A DNA stretch of 64,000 bases, taken from contig OW203734.1 of assembly GCA_934045075.1 (NCBI GenBank), positions 15,436,016 to 15,500,015 of the forward strand. The letters are read 5' to 3'. Position 1 is the stretch's first letter, and each line of letters starts with the position of its first letter. Below, in pieces: positions 19,601 to 31,734 of this stretch. Made by a program: the position numbers and the translations under genes. This DNA is from Yponomeuta sedellus (Eukaryota > Arthropoda > Insecta > Lepidoptera > Yponomeutidae). The notes beneath the pieces were generated by a model. That model had not been told where the DNA came from. It worked only from the letters and a program-made list of their open reading frames with translations, and ran no database searches.

Positions 19601-20394
19601 GGGTGTATATACTCGTACATGTATAAAATAAACTGCACAAACCCTTAACAATAACTTAAGCAGAAATAATACTCTGCATACACTAAATACCCGTAAATAT
19701 AAATAAATAAAATACATAGTAAATAATAAATAAATAAATAAAGAGCTCAAAGTTATGATACAGATAAATAGTGCCCTTTCAACTGCTTCAAATGTATCAA
19801 TTGTGGCAGTAGTGCATATTTTCTGATGATTGAACAAATGGTTCTGATGGAAAGCTTTTTATTAATAAAAACATTTTTACTTACGTTACTTTACTTTAAT
19901 GAACCCTTTCATGTACACTGGACAGGGAGAAGTGGTCCGTGTGTCATCGAAGAATGGTCTCCGGGCCCATTAGGTGCCTTATATCAAAGCGGAGCGTCGA
20001 GTGGCTTAAGTGGGTATTATGTATATTTTGTGAAAGTATAGGCAGAAAGGCTCCTCGCCTTTAAGGGTCGGTCTATCGTTAGTGAAAACTTAAATTAAAG
20101 TAGATACTTAGCGGGATGAGTTTACTAAATGCACTACGAACAATTTATACCTACTTAAAAGATTTTACTTTCGCAAAATCACAGCACTTAGATAAAAATA
20201 ACAAATTCTCGTATGTATGGTAAATTATATCTATTATTATCTACTCTGTATGTGATAGTGTGTATAGTATTTTCAGCATTTCTATATTTAGCTTATTTAC
20301 CTACTTTTTATTATTTAATGTAGGTTCCCTCAATTGTACCTTATATTATATATTTTTAGTATATTTTAAATTGCATTTCCATTTTTTCCCTCTT

Positions 20395-20500
20395 TTTTTT
20401 GCACGCCTATCATTTTATCTTCTACCGCCTGGGGTTGACTGGTAGAAAATGGCATTAAGCACGCCCTATTGTACACTTGTTTAAGTGCAATAAAAGGATT
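20395..20500 (+). repeat. LINE 3' UTR fragment
   Basis: ttctaccgcctggggttgac, tggtagaaaatggc, a gtacacttgtttaa stretch and gtgcaataaaaggattaata at the end look like a LINE 3' terminus with polyadenylation signal. Confidence 0.4.
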
Positions 20501-20522
20501 AATAATAAAAATAGATTACATT

Positions 20523-20559
20523 TTCATTTCAATAATTTTACGAAAATTATTGAAATGAA
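20523..20559. repeat. Perfect 17 bp hairpin
   Basis: TTCATTTCAATAATTTT, spacer acg, then its exact complement. A second inverted pair, gacgtattcg (20563-20572) and cgaatacgtc (20632-20641), follows directly. Confidence 0.7.
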
Positions 20560-20989
20560 GAAGACGTATTCGAAGCTGCGCTTTATTATACTATAACACA
20601 GCATACATTTAAAATAAGTATATAATATTCCGAATACGTCCGCCTTTTCACAATTTCTAAACAAACTTCATAATCTGATTGAGGTTGAAAATTATTGAAG
20701 TTCTATTTTCTTTGGCTGTTTATCCGAAACACGAAATATTTAATGTTGCGATTTACGTTTTCGCCAGCGGCCATTTTTAATACCCATTATTACCATTACT
20801 TAGAAAGACAGGAAAAAGTAGGTCATCAAATTTTCATACTTACAAATAAGTACGGTCCACTGTCGCACAGAGGTCTACTCTCTCTGACAGTGGATTGGAA
20901 AAAAAAATCCTTATGAAAACAGCCAAAAACCTGTTAAAATTTTACCGCTACAAGCTGACAAAAATCAGGCCAGCAGTAATTTTTTTTTA

Positions 20990-21115
20990 ATGTAGCATGC
21001 ATCCCACCGCAGGGTACATACAGGCCTTCTCCCAGAGAGAGAGAGAAAGAGAGTGGACGGGCTAAATTGCCACGCGTGACCACCGCGGATTGGCAATTTC
21101 GAGTGCTGAGCATGC
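20990..21115 (-). repeat. Lepidopteran SINE fragment (family L)
   Basis: cccaccgcagggtacataca, ggccttctcccagagaga and ccgcggattggcaattt match the pattern of the more complete 62235-62480 copy. An AG-rich microsatellite is expanded within it. Confidence 0.5.
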
Positions 21116-21119
21116 GAAA

Positions 21120-23355
21120 TCTATCATAATATTGCATATTATTTTAGCATTCTTGTAAATATTGTACATACGTTAGAGTTAGGTTTGAATAAAACACGTA
21201 TCTGCAAATACTGCATCAAGTTTTTTTTAGTTCAACCTGCAACATCTCTACAAACATACCCCTTAAAAGAGTTAATAGTATGTTAGGGCAATTATGATAA
21301 TCACGCCGCCAATATAATTACGTGTGACAGAAAATAGTAAAACAGACCTTTTAACAAGGTGTAATTGGTTCCATGACAAAAAGAGCTCATCTGATATTAA
21401 TAATTTTCACATTACAAAGGCGGGAATTCTTAAACAAAGACTCCTTTTACGCTCTATTTTTCACGTAAAACGGGATGGAAAACGGCACTGCGCTGTCTAC
21501 GGAAAAGATTGAACGACTTTGAATTTTGAAGTGAATTTTATACGGTTTTGTTTATCATGAATAATAAAAGGCAAATACTTGTCAATACTTGCAAAGATTC
21601 CCGTCCCAAACTCACATGTATTTATATTAAGACAAAGCATAATAAAACTGAACTTTTACTCAAGAAACTTTATTTTATATATTTTGATAGCATCTATTGA
21701 TTGTTCAGCGTCTTAAAACCAAGTTTTTAAAATTTCCTACCCAAAAATGGGACCACCTTCCAGAGGAACCCTATGGCAAGTCTGCGCTGCCTGTCTTTAA
21801 AATGGCTTCATTCTTTCTTTAGGTAGTATGATGAAGCGAGTCGCGCTTTTTGTAAGTCAAAAGTCGTAGTACATTAATTGCTGGCGACGTCATTCGACAT
21901 ATTTCGGGCTCTGAATATGTTAGTGCATTATAAGAATGATAGATACTTGGTCCGGTAACGTGACATGTTTTTTCATAACATTGGCGCTCAGAAGATTTGA
22001 TACGTAAGTACGCTTAGAATTGAAGTGGCAATGAAATGAAATCACGCCGTGCGTACGAAAGTCAGGTACTACAAAAACCAAAATCTCTTACAGGTGCTCG
22101 ATTTAGTTACGTTATTTCTTATGTAATGTATGTTAAATGTTTCTGTAATGTATGTTAAATAAAGTATAATCAATAATATCTGGCAACTGTCAGATTGACT
22201 CTACCTCACAGTTTAACCAACCAAATACTGGAAGGATACGCTCTTTTGTTTTAATGGGTCCAGAAATTTACAAAATTCACATGCAGAGCGTCGAGCGGAC
22301 TGTTTGCGGTTCCCATTTTGCGATGCAGCCCTACGAACGTGATAAAATATAAAAACGATTTATGCCGTTTCACCCGGAGCGGTTGTATTTACATAATCAC
22401 CGTTCACTAGGCCCCTGATATAAATGAAACATGCGTTATATGCTTTGCAATGAGGCAATAACTTATAAAACATGAAACTAAAGCTGCTTTCGGAGTGGCT
22501 CTTTAAATAAAGGGTGTCTGTAATTGAAATGGCCGAGGCAATATTTCTCCGACCCTACTTGATAAAAGTGGCGATTCTGTCATTATTCAATCCCTATTTT
22601 GCGTGGCCTAGGCAATCTAGGCGGGCTAATTTACATCTTATCATCCAAAGAGGTCGGCGTAATAGGCTGTATTGTATAACACAGTTTTTTCGCTCAGGAA
22701 ATAATTGTGCAAATTCTCTGAACCTAAAATAACAAAAAAATATTCCGTCAAATTTAAATTAAAAAAAACCAATATCGTATTGTTTTTATTCAAATAATGC
22801 AGACACTGTGACTCAACGACGTAACAAGTAAAAATATGTGTCCATTGTAAAATCTAGATCATTTTGGAGAAAAAAATTACATAACTAAATGATTTCAGAC
22901 GGAAGAGGAGGGAGTCGTTAAATGATCATTAACAAAAGAGCGTTTCCTCGTTACTTAACCTAATTTAATATTTAGAATTTTATATATCGGTCATCTCTTT
23001 CACGCGATGGCACGAAAGAATGCACGTGAAAGAGAAATTCGATTGCGCCAATAATCAGGATTTAAATGACGTCTTAACGGGGGTCGTTGTAAGGTAAATA
23101 GACTTTACTGTCGCATGCTTTGGAGCGGAACAGCTGGTATTTTTAAGCAACTCCAATGTTATTCCCATTGTGAAAGTTGTTTGTAATGTTTATAAGAGCC
23201 CTACAGCAGCATGGAATTTTTGTTAATCCTTGCTCATTTAAATACCCTCGCAACGAAAATACTTTAATGTGCTCCATACGGTAATACTAATGCGACTTAT
23301 AGAAAAAATATATTTACAGAACGTTTTTGCAAAAAATGCCTGTATCAATCAATTA
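21120..23355. other. Intergenic sequence, nothing firmly recognised
   Basis: Open frames here are short and featureless. A stretch at 21735-21835 reads KWDHLPEEPYGKSALPVFK, reminiscent of a LINE C-terminus (LPEEV..A.SL..FK), too weak to annotate alone. Confidence 0.45.
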
Positions 23356-23359
23356 TAAT

Positions 23360-23476
23360 AATAGCGATTTCTAGGACTCATGGCCGTGAAAAATAATTAT
23401 GGCATGAGTGCTATCTGGGACTAGATATCACTCATTCCATAATTATACAGCCGTTCTTGGTCCTAAAATCACTATT
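23360..23476. ncRNA. Long imperfect hairpin, pre-miRNA-like
   Basis: 5' arm aatagcgatttctaggactc ... ataattatggcatgagtg, six-base loop near 23417-23422, 3' arm cactcattccataattat ... tcctaaaatcactatt. The loop-proximal part pairs almost continuously over about 22 bases, with two mismatches, a size and shape that suit Drosha/Dicer processing. It could instead be a small palindromic MITE. I do not recognise a known miRNA seed. Strand is undetermined because both strands fold. Confidence 0.4.
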
Positions 23477-23759
23477 AACATGATTGAGAGACTGTAATGA
23501 CACTTTTTGCAAACAAGATCTGTACAAAAAGGTATGATTGTTTACTACTGGTGGCACTGGTATTATTGCAAAGAGCCCTTTGTTGTGGAAAATCGGAAAA
23601 GGGTTCCTTTACATGTACTACAACCATACCACAACGACAAAGACGGGCACCAATTTGTACTAAAATGTTAGTTTATTGATGCAGACTACATTTTCGGCTC
23701 GGATCGAAGTCAACGGCAGCGTGGACAATACCACATCAAAGTTGCAAAGATATTTAGTT

Positions 23760-23905
23760 GATGATGATATCAACCTTTGTAGGTCCCCATTGCTGGGGCA
23801 CGGGTCTCTTCCTGCATCGTAAGAAGGTTAGGCCATACTACACCATTGGGGCCAAGTCCGGGTTGGTGGATGATTGTAAGACAGTGGCAGACCTTAGAGC
23901 CTAGA
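23760..23905 (-). repeat. 5S-rRNA-derived SINE (family C), 3' fragment
   Basis: gatatcaacctttgtaggtc, tgctggggcacgggtctctt and the ggttggtggatgattgtaag stretch are present; the head is absent. Confidence 0.7.
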
Positions 23906-23909
23906 AGTT

Positions 23910-25535
23910 ATCAAGCCGCCCATAAGACTTGGTTACCACAAGGTAACTACAAGCAGATGCCCCTGCTCAATCACTTTTTGTCCTGCGATGGGGTATGCTT
24001 ATGTTAAGCAGCAACGACACTGTTCACACGGTACCAATCCAAGTCCACTTTTTGTAGCTCAATAAGTTGTGATTGTGGTACGTGTGAACGGGCCCTTTTT
24101 GGTCAATTGTGAAGTGAAGTTTGAGTGAGAAGCGTGAAAAATGTCGCAGATGGCGCCCCCGTAAGCGTTGAAGCACTGCAGTTATATTTCATTGTAAGTA
24201 CTTGTAAGTTGAAAGAATTCAGAGGTTTTCGTTTTGAGCTGTGTCATAAATTGATATAATTTAATACATTCCGCAGCACTAAGAGATGTACCTCGCGTTG
24301 TAGTGTTATGCTTGTTATCCATTGCGCTATTAACCTAGTGTAGGCAAAACTTGTTTCATGCTAGTCTAATTTATATTTTAAACATACTGAAAATTCTAAG
24401 TTCTACTAATGTTAACTAATAGTTCTACTAATAAACAAATAATATTTTTTTTAACTTACTCAAAATAAGATTATAAATTAATGACTAAGAAACACCCATT
24501 CACTTATACTATTACTTTTCTTGGTCAAGGCTTAATAATTATAAATCATTTCGCCGTTCAACAACCCCTCATAGTATCTACACACGCTAACCTTTTGTCT
24601 TAAGTAATCGTCCCTCCTTATGCACGGTCGTAATAGGCAACCTTAGCTCTAATCCCCTTCTAGCTAAGGCCAGGTAAGTGTTTCAAAACATTCAAACCAT
24701 TTGTATCGCTTACAATTCCTCTGTGAATATCCGACGTTGGGCGCGTGACAAATGAGCCGCATCCACGCGACCAGCCATCATTAATTAGATATAAACGCGT
24801 GCGCTGGTACCTCAGGCCACGATTCCTCATTCAGCTCCGCCAAGGCATTTGAACCTCTATTTTGATATGCGTAAGGTTGGCGGGTGATATTCAGATTTGG
24901 CGGTGAGGCATCGTGCAGGCGATGGCTATCTGTCAGCGGACACGCGAATCGCCCGGCCCTAACACTTGTTCTTTTAACAACGACGTGATTTTATCACTGG
25001 CAGTCTTTCGGAATGATAATGTTGGCGCTGTGTTCCTTTGTGCTACTTGGCGGGGAGGCGTGGTTAAGCTTGTTAGTAAGCCGCTTGGGTAAAGTGGCGA
25101 GTTTGCATGTTTTAACGGATGCATGTTTTAAGGTGGATTTTTCAGTAAACTGTACAGTTTGGACGGACACTTGACAGGAAATGCACTTATGACTAAAATG
25201 GCGCAATCGTTACGCTGGTACTCGTAGTACCGTTTTTCCAGTATATCGATAGATAACCTAACTGTTAAAATATGCGGACTTTAAAAGAGGTTTTTTGATT
25301 GATATTAAGAACATATGCACGGTTCAGATTACATCAAAGTATTTTTCACTCAAATTTTAGGAAGTTTTATTGTTTAGCTCGTCGACTATTTCGCTCTAAC
25401 GTAAAACCTACTGAGCCGAGATAGTTTTTTTAACATCATTACATGGGCCATATAACTGCTACCGAAATTAAAATATTATGTAATTAATTTAAATTATATT
25501 GATTTCTATGAGCTATAATTTACATAATTCATAAT
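23910..25535. other. Intergenic sequence, nothing recognised
   Basis: No homology-bearing frame. Two overlapping minus-strand frames at 24933-25206 look like chance. The stretch is low in the repeat families seen elsewhere. Confidence 0.45.
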
Positions 25536-25540
25536 ATCAT

Positions 25541-25795
25541 ATATCAACACTTGTATGTCCCCACTGCTGGGGCACAGGTATCTTCCTGCACCGCAGGAAG
25601 CTTAGACTATACTCCACCACGGGGGCCAAGTCCGGGTTGGTGGAGGATCAAGCCACAAGGCCTCTGACTGACATGGTTTAACGACTGCTGTGCATTGTGA
25701 AGCATGGAAGCGCTCGGAATAATGTCATTAGCGGTAGTCACGGGGCGACACCCATCCTGCATCTAACGGTGCCTGTTGTTGCTTAACACTCTTAA
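25541..25795 (-). repeat. 5S-rRNA-derived SINE (family C), internally deleted
   Basis: atatcaacacttgtatgtcc start, middle deletion, then gcggtagtcacggggcgaca and gtgcctgttgttgcttaac. The 5S-like promoter part is largely retained. Confidence 0.75.
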
Positions 25796-26041
25796 CACAA
25801 TTCATAAATACTCGTATATGTTTTTAAAATACTTATTATGTGCCATCAATACAGTCACAGTTGTACAATACATTAATAGATAAGTATTTATTTTATAGCA
25901 GTATGTTGTGAAGCGTTTTTGAGATTCACGCAGATAAATCTCAGACATGCCTGACATAAGGAATTTCATAAGAAAGATTTTCTCTTCTTATACTTGCTGA
26001 AGAATGTGTACGTTTAAACTTTAAAATTAAATAAGAACTAA

Positions 26042-26158
26042 GAGCCACTTGCACAAGCCCGTAAATCCCGATTTAAAACAATTTAAATCGGATTCTCAGT
26101 TTAAAAAACTATGAAAATTGTAGTAAATCTAGATTTAAGTGGACTGTGCAAGCGGCTC
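26042..26158. mobile_element. Harbinger-like MITE with TAA target duplication
   Basis: 117 bp with extended inverted repeats: GAGCCACTTGCACAAGCCC at the left, and the complement of GAGCCGCTTGCACAGTCC at the right. TAA occurs on both sides (26039-26041 and 26159-26161). A GAGCC-type terminus with a three-base TAA duplication fits the PIF/Harbinger superfamily. A diverged second copy is at 49520-49648. Confidence 0.75.
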
Positions 26159-26361
26159 TAAGTATATTTCTTCGAAGAAAGAAAATAATGTCACCAACAG
26201 AGCACGATTTCTTTATGAAAGTTAATTTATAAAATCAAAGTTCAAAAGCCTGGCTTTTGCGCCATCATTGTTCATTCTATTATCCCTACATACTAACTTC
26301 TAAATTATGAAATATCTACCTGGTAATTCGGGTTTTAGGATTAAACAAACGGACATAAGGA

Positions 26362-26700
26362 GTGGACAGACCAAGCAAATGTAGAATGAAAATGATGTAC
26401 CTACTAACTTGGATGACAACAAGGTCCAAAAAATTCGATTCAGTTACTAGGTACAATTATCTAGGCTTACATTTTTTTAATAAAAACAATTTTTACACGG
26501 ATTTTACTAGTTTATTTAACATTTTTATAATGTTCCGACTGTGGTCTCGGAAGACTGAGGTGACAGGCGTCTTTTTAAAAGCATTAACTGTTAGTTTACT
26601 ACCCTCGGCAAAAATTACAAAAGTGAATTATGAAGTTACGTTCCAAAAGGCAAACCGAACACATGTTTACATGAACTCAAAAATATTGATTATTAATTAA
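26362..26700 (+). other. Unassigned 112-codon open frame
   Basis: No domain or signature is visible. The composition (many F, N and K) is that of chance AT-rich sequence. Probably not a gene. Confidence 0.1.
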
Positions 26701-26907
26701 TTGAAATTAAAATTAACTCTACAGTCACACTTCTAGCAACTTAAGCACTGGTTCCCATGCTATAATCCGTGTAAAAACAGTTTTTATTATGTCTAGTGCT
26801 CGTGATAACCTTAGAAAATACCATTTTTTTAGCTATTGGTTTTAAACCTACCTATTAAAAGTAGTTACACTTTATTGTAATAATCATTGAACAGTACACA
26901 TTCGATG

Positions 26908-27105
26908 AGCCGTTTGAGCACAAATTCACAAAGCACTTCATAGATGCCTCCTGTAAGCGTGCACATACAAGGACAGGGACACATCTGTCAAATTTAGCTC
27001 AGCGCAGATTTTTGATTAATTTTGACAGCCGTATTCCGGTTCTTCTATTGCCACGCATGTAAGCGCCATCTATGAATTACTTTGAGAATTTGTGCTGAAA
27101 ACAGC
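26908..27105. mobile_element. MITE with about 40 bp inverted repeats
   Basis: The left end gagcacaaattcacaaagca, then cttcatagatg, pairs with the right end catctatgaattactttgag, then aatttgtgctgaaaacagc. The interior contains attccggttctt, shared with 11945-12105. A partial copy also occurs near 57080-57130. Confidence 0.7.
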
Positions 27106-27126
27106 TAACTTAGTTTGACTAACTTC

Positions 27127-27470
27127 GTTATCGTTATCAACCCTTGTATGTCCCCACAGCTGGGAAACGGGTCTCTTCCTGAATCGCAGGAAGGTTAGGC
27201 CATACTCCACCACGGGGGCCAAGTCCAGGTTGTAAGACAATGGCGGGCCTTACTGTCAGAAGTTATCAAGCCCGTAAGGCCGCTGACATGGCTTAACGAC
27301 TGCCATTACATGACAGCCAGCACCAACGGCTTAACGTGCCTTGCAAAGCACGGAAACGCCCGGAAAAATGCCACTAGCGGTAGTCACGGGATGGTCACCC
27401 GTCCTGCACCTGACCGCACCTGTTGTTGCTTAACTCTAATCAATTGGTTAGACTAGGCCACTAGCGCTCC
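27127..27470 (-). repeat. 5S-rRNA-derived SINE (family C), near full length
   Basis: On the minus strand it ends GGGTTGATAACGATAACGAA, a clear GATAAC-repeat tail. The body is complete from GGCCTAGTCTAACCAATTG through the tail. Confidence 0.85.
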
Positions 27471-27879
27471 AGTATATAACGAGTATATATCTACTATATA
27501 ACTAGTATATAACGAGTATATAATACGTGTATATAACGAGTATGTGCAATAGTTTTAGTTTTCTCGGTCTGCTCTCAGCCTTACACAAACAGCTCTAACC
27601 TTCATTAAACTTCTCTGAGTTGTACATATAAACTAATTTCGCGTCCCTAACGGGGTCCCAGCTAAGGTGGACCTTGTTTATGAATGTCGGGTCACAAGGA
27701 AAAACATACCTAACATAGTTTCCATGTTTATGTTTCCTGAAGCTGATGGTTGATTATAATGAGCAGCATGTTGTAGGACCTGCATTGATTCAAATATCTG
27801 AACGATGCTCTCGCAACCCAAGCCCACTTTTATTGTGATACCATCTGTGGTAGAACTTATCCCAATGAAATGTAATCAA

Positions 27880-28015
27880 TTTATTTCAACGTATAGAATT
27901 TACAGCTGTTTGTTGCCACCGCTGCCTTCGGGACGTAGTGTAGTAGAGAAAAAGGCAGCGAGAATAAAATCTCCACTCTGACCATCTTTTCTCAAGTCAA
28001 ATTAAACCGAATACA
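27880..28015 (-). repeat. LINE 3'-end repeat (family G)
   Basis: The same sequence as 2081-2232, including caatttatttcaacg, gctgccttcgggacgtagtg and ctgaccatcttttctcaag. Confidence 0.6.
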
Positions 28016-28059
28016 TCAGTTGCCACCTATACGTATGATTAGATTTAATGATTGCCATT

Positions 28060-28220
28060 AATAACTGGAACGCATTACCGGGATATAAACTATCCTTTGA
28101 TCTTGTTCTATGTGAACGCAAATTTCATGTAAATCCGTGCAGTGGTTATTGCGTGATTAAGTAACAATTATCCAAACATCTACACAAACTTTTGCATGTG
28201 TAATATTAGTATGATTACAT
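28060..28220 (-). mobile_element. Non-autonomous Helitron fragment (5' end side)
   Basis: attaccgggatataaactat, cgtgcagtggttattgcgtg and acaaacttttgcatgtgtaa, then tattagt, match the body of the small Helitrons. The CTAG end is missing. Confidence 0.5.
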
Positions 28221-28224
28221 TGGG

Positions 28225-29035
28225 TACCTACATTAAGTAACGCCTTTATCCTAGAGGAGCGTGAGCATGTAATTTGGGTTTGAGTCTCCCAAGGTAGAGT
28301 TTATAGGACTCAAACTGCACTGTAATTAAAAATGTACTGGTACAAAAATGTAAGTGGCAAAACCCGGTCCTTGGCTGCCCCGCCTGTGTAGGGTCGTGAC
28401 TTTATATATCTATCGCTGACCCAGCGAACTTCGTAACGCCTAACAGTCGATTTTTTAATTTTTTTTGCTCCGTAAGAACCATCCTCGTACTTCAAGGAAT
28501 ATTCTAAAAATGAATTAGAGACATTTTAAGATATGCGCTTGCCAACACATTTAGCGATTCATTTTTATATTATAGATTACAACTTCTGCACAACTCAATG
28601 ATTCAGTAGCGCGATGCCAACTATCGCTCTGTGCCGACTTTTAGATATTTCCTTACAATAAGTAGTATCACGCCGACAATGCGAAACATCCCTACTTGGA
28701 ATCGCTCTATGCAGATAGTAATAGGTATGTGGTAGCGCTTTGCCGACTTTTAATAGCATCGCGCTACTGAATCAACTCAATCACATATTATATTGTTTAA
28801 GCAGAAACTATTTGCTGCAGTACCCGGCAGAAAGCGCTTCTCCTTTTGACCGATCGTTAGCTTTCCTCCAGCAACTTGTACAGCCGACCGTTCTTGAGAT
28901 GGAAGTATTAGAGTTCATATTAGATTGTCTGCATAAATGTGTGCTGTCGTGTGAACGCCGTATTTGAATCTCTATAGCGTCATGCATGACTTTAGTTGCT
29001 GTACCTCGTTTGTAATTGGCAGAGTGCACGAAGTG
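28225..29035. other. Intergenic sequence with a weak pol-like stretch
   Basis: The minus-strand frame 29038-28808 contains TKVMHDAIEIQIRRSHDSTH. The AIEI-x(n)-H pattern faintly recalls the C-terminus of Penelope-like elements, but not strongly enough to call. Otherwise nothing is recognised. Confidence 0.25.
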
Positions 29036-29039
29036 CAAG

Positions 29040-29135
29040 GCTCTATTTCGTAGAACTACAATTCATGGTTTACTATGACAATTCGATGTAGGTAAATGTA
29101 GTTGTGCAATAAAGTGTTCTATCTATCTATATACA
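29040..29135 (+). repeat. LINE 3' tail with TCTA repeats
   Basis: gtgcaataaagtgttctatc followed by a short TCTA run matches the terminal motif tacaataaagtgttctctc of the LINE at 45333-49260, on the opposite strand. Confidence 0.5.
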
Positions 29136-29139
29136 TGTA

Positions 29140-30285
29140 AAGTCGATCCTTAGATGAACTAGTAGGAAACTCGGCTACGGAATATAATTGTTCATCGAAC
29201 TGTCATAATGAACTATGAAACGCGACCCGTCATGTTAAGGGATTACTCGGAGTTAACTAGCGGCATAAATAGAAAAAATAAATATTCGTTTATCAAGTAC
29301 AAGCAGCGATAGAAAAATATGTATTATTTCTTCTTCTTTTTGTGCTTCTCAGACCATCAGAGCACATTTTCTTGCTTATTTATTGCCAAGCGAAACAGGT
29401 CTTTAACGCAGGGTACATCAGTTTATTTCTTGATGTTGATAAGCCACGACAGGCTGCTAACATACCTCCTCTTCCCTTCAATCCATTATAACAACTTGAA
29501 GAAGCTATCAATCGGGTCGCAGTTATCGCCTATAACATTCACCTATTTTTCTATTCGAATTTGTTGACTAGTGCTATTAAATACAATTATTTCACAAATA
29601 GATTTTTGAATGTCTGCTATTTTATGAAGAAAAGTCTTTTTATCTCCTCCTAAGATCATAATTTTATAGTTACCTCACTAAGTATAGTACCTTAGTAAGT
29701 ATCTACCTAAGTATAGTACCTAGTAAGTATAGTACCTGCGCAGATGACCAAATTTTGGATGTGCGGCAAGTTGATCGACCAATCAGATAGTTTCATTTTG
29801 AGATGGTTTTGTTGCTATTGATTGATTCAACATCATCGATTCAGGTGACTATTAGTTTGGCAATATTAGCGTGAGCGAAATAGGTAGCGCTACTGAGGCA
29901 ATCAATTCTGTACCTTAACCATATCGGTTAAAGATCATGTTGAATGTACTTATAGCTTCGGGTACTTTCGTTACACTTTTTCCTAGTCTGCGCGAACGTA
30001 GATTTCCGAAGGGAATTTTATGATGTGTAGTACTGTAGTAGACTTTTACTTCATTAAAATAAAATTATAGAACATCTGTTTCTTTTTTTTAAATTTGACT
30101 TGAACTTGACGAAAAAAGGTCCAAATATCGTGGCAGTACTCTTCTATTTGTCCATACCGTTGGCGGTAGCATTGAAAATATTTCAAAACGCGTATTAATT
30201 CAATATTCGAATGATTAAGTTCAAAATAGGGCCAAAAAGGCTGTTGGATTAGATTAATTATTTTTTGCGAATATCGATTTTTTAT
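29140..30285. other. Intergenic sequence, nothing recognised
   Basis: It includes a small imperfect tandem stretch of agtatagtacct units at 29680-29740. Frames are short and unconvincing. Confidence 0.4.
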
Positions 30286-30289
30286 TGAC

Positions 30290-30475
30290 GACGACGATCT
30301 GGTTCGAACCCCGGCTGGGGACAAAAAAAAACCCAGGTCTTAGATGTTTACATGTTTGTGATGTCGTTGTTTCTGGTTCCCACGGCACAGGGTATCCTAG
30401 TGTTGGGCCAGAAGCAAGTGTAGTGTGGGGTCTGTGCCTGTATGTAAATGTTATGTTATTGACTCTCGGTTCTAT
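30290..30475 (+). repeat. tRNA-derived SINE, family A, 5' truncated
   Basis: It starts at the B box ctggttcgaaccccggctgg, then aaacccaggtcttagatgtt, and ends gtatgtaaatgttatgttat. Confidence 0.75.
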
Positions 30476-31158
30476 GCTGCAGGTTTTGAAAGTAGTTTTT
30501 AATCTAATCAAAGTTATTGTTATTGAGAGATTGAAAGTGGTATTGAGATTTCTGACGTTCGCATTCCGCAAAACCACCCAAAAGTTTTTTTTTAGTGGTT
30601 TGGTTAGCTAGGTCCATGTTGCGACTTATTAATGTATTAGCTTACACTATGTAAAATCGCAGACCTAGGCTAATATTGTCCATTAAAACTTGCGTCGGTT
30701 TGTTTACCTATTTGGGAAAAATGTCATGAAATAGAAGCATAATATATTTATTCTAGCCACCTGAATCTGGAAATGTAGGAAAGTGGGCGAGGTAAGAGCT
30801 TCTGGCTATTAATGTTCCCAAACGATTCTTGTTTGCTATCACTGTTCGTAGTTTTAACAAGATATGTACCAATAGGCGCAGATGCTTGATGTGCTGATGA
30901 TTGTACTGTAATGATAGCACCATGTGGTAGCTGGCCAGCTGTCTAGTTAGTTTTTATTTTAAAATGCAATCGTTACGATTTGTTTGAGAGTTCTATTTCT
31001 ACCTAAAAGCGACTAGAATTACTCTGGTGCACATGATTCACTGAGGTTTAAGCAAGTATACACATTTAATTACTTCGGAAAAATAGAAACAAAAAGTGCG
31101 TATTTGAGCGCTCAAAAATACAATTGGATTATAATAGAAATATAAATTTTATGAAAAA

Positions 31159-31346
31159 CTAGCTTCGACCCGCGGCTTCGCCTGCGTTAGAAATTATCCC
31201 ACGGGACGCATTACAGAATATGAAGCACCGTATATCTGATCTTTGTCTATCTTTACGACCAATTTCATGTACATAGGTTCAGCCGTTATTGCGTAACAAA
31301 CATACAGATATCCTCACAAACTTTCACGTTTATAATATTAGTGGGA
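31159..31346 (-). mobile_element. Non-autonomous Helitron, 188 bp, complete
   Basis: On the minus strand it starts TCCCACTAATATTATAAACG after a host A, and ends GCGAAGCCGCGGGTCGAAGCTAG before a host T. The terminal GCxGGCGAAGCCGC hairpin is intact. Both Helitron ends are present, so this is an intact non-autonomous copy. Confidence 0.85.
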
Positions 31347-31665
31347 TAAGTACAGATTTAATAAAATAAAATGGTTCCATATGCGAGCTACATAAAACAT
31401 ATGAACATATTTAATATCACATAAGCGTATGTGCTCGCGTGTGTAGTATCAAGCTCCAGAACACTGAAAGGTACATTTACATTATTATTAATTACATTTG
31501 TACGTCACTTATATAAGCACATTGTCAATGAGCTATCGTTAAAAAAGAATTCTAGTCAAATAAAAAAAAACTTGCACAGTACAATATCTAATAAAATTGC
31601 GTCAAGAACACAGAACACATAAAATAATAATAATTAAAGCACACAAAATATAAAATCCTGACTGA

Positions 31666-31731
31666 ACAAACCACTCCGGAAAATATCTGAAGCGGGGTCC
31701 CTTGCTTCAGATATTTTCCGGAGTGGTTTGT
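31666..31731. repeat. Perfect 27 bp inverted repeat
   Basis: The left arm acaaaccactccggaaaata continues to tctgaag (31666-31692). A 12-base spacer cggggtcccttg follows, then the exact complement at 31705-31731. No mismatch was seen. Confidence 0.9.
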
Positions 31732-31734
31732 GGG

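Noticed and set aside
28808..29038. Penelope-like element C-terminus
   Set aside because: Only a faint AIEI...H pattern; not enough residues agree to call it.
30046..30324. 92-codon minus-strand frame (EEYCHDIWTFFRQVQVKF)
   Set aside because: No recognisable motif, and it runs into the family A SINE.
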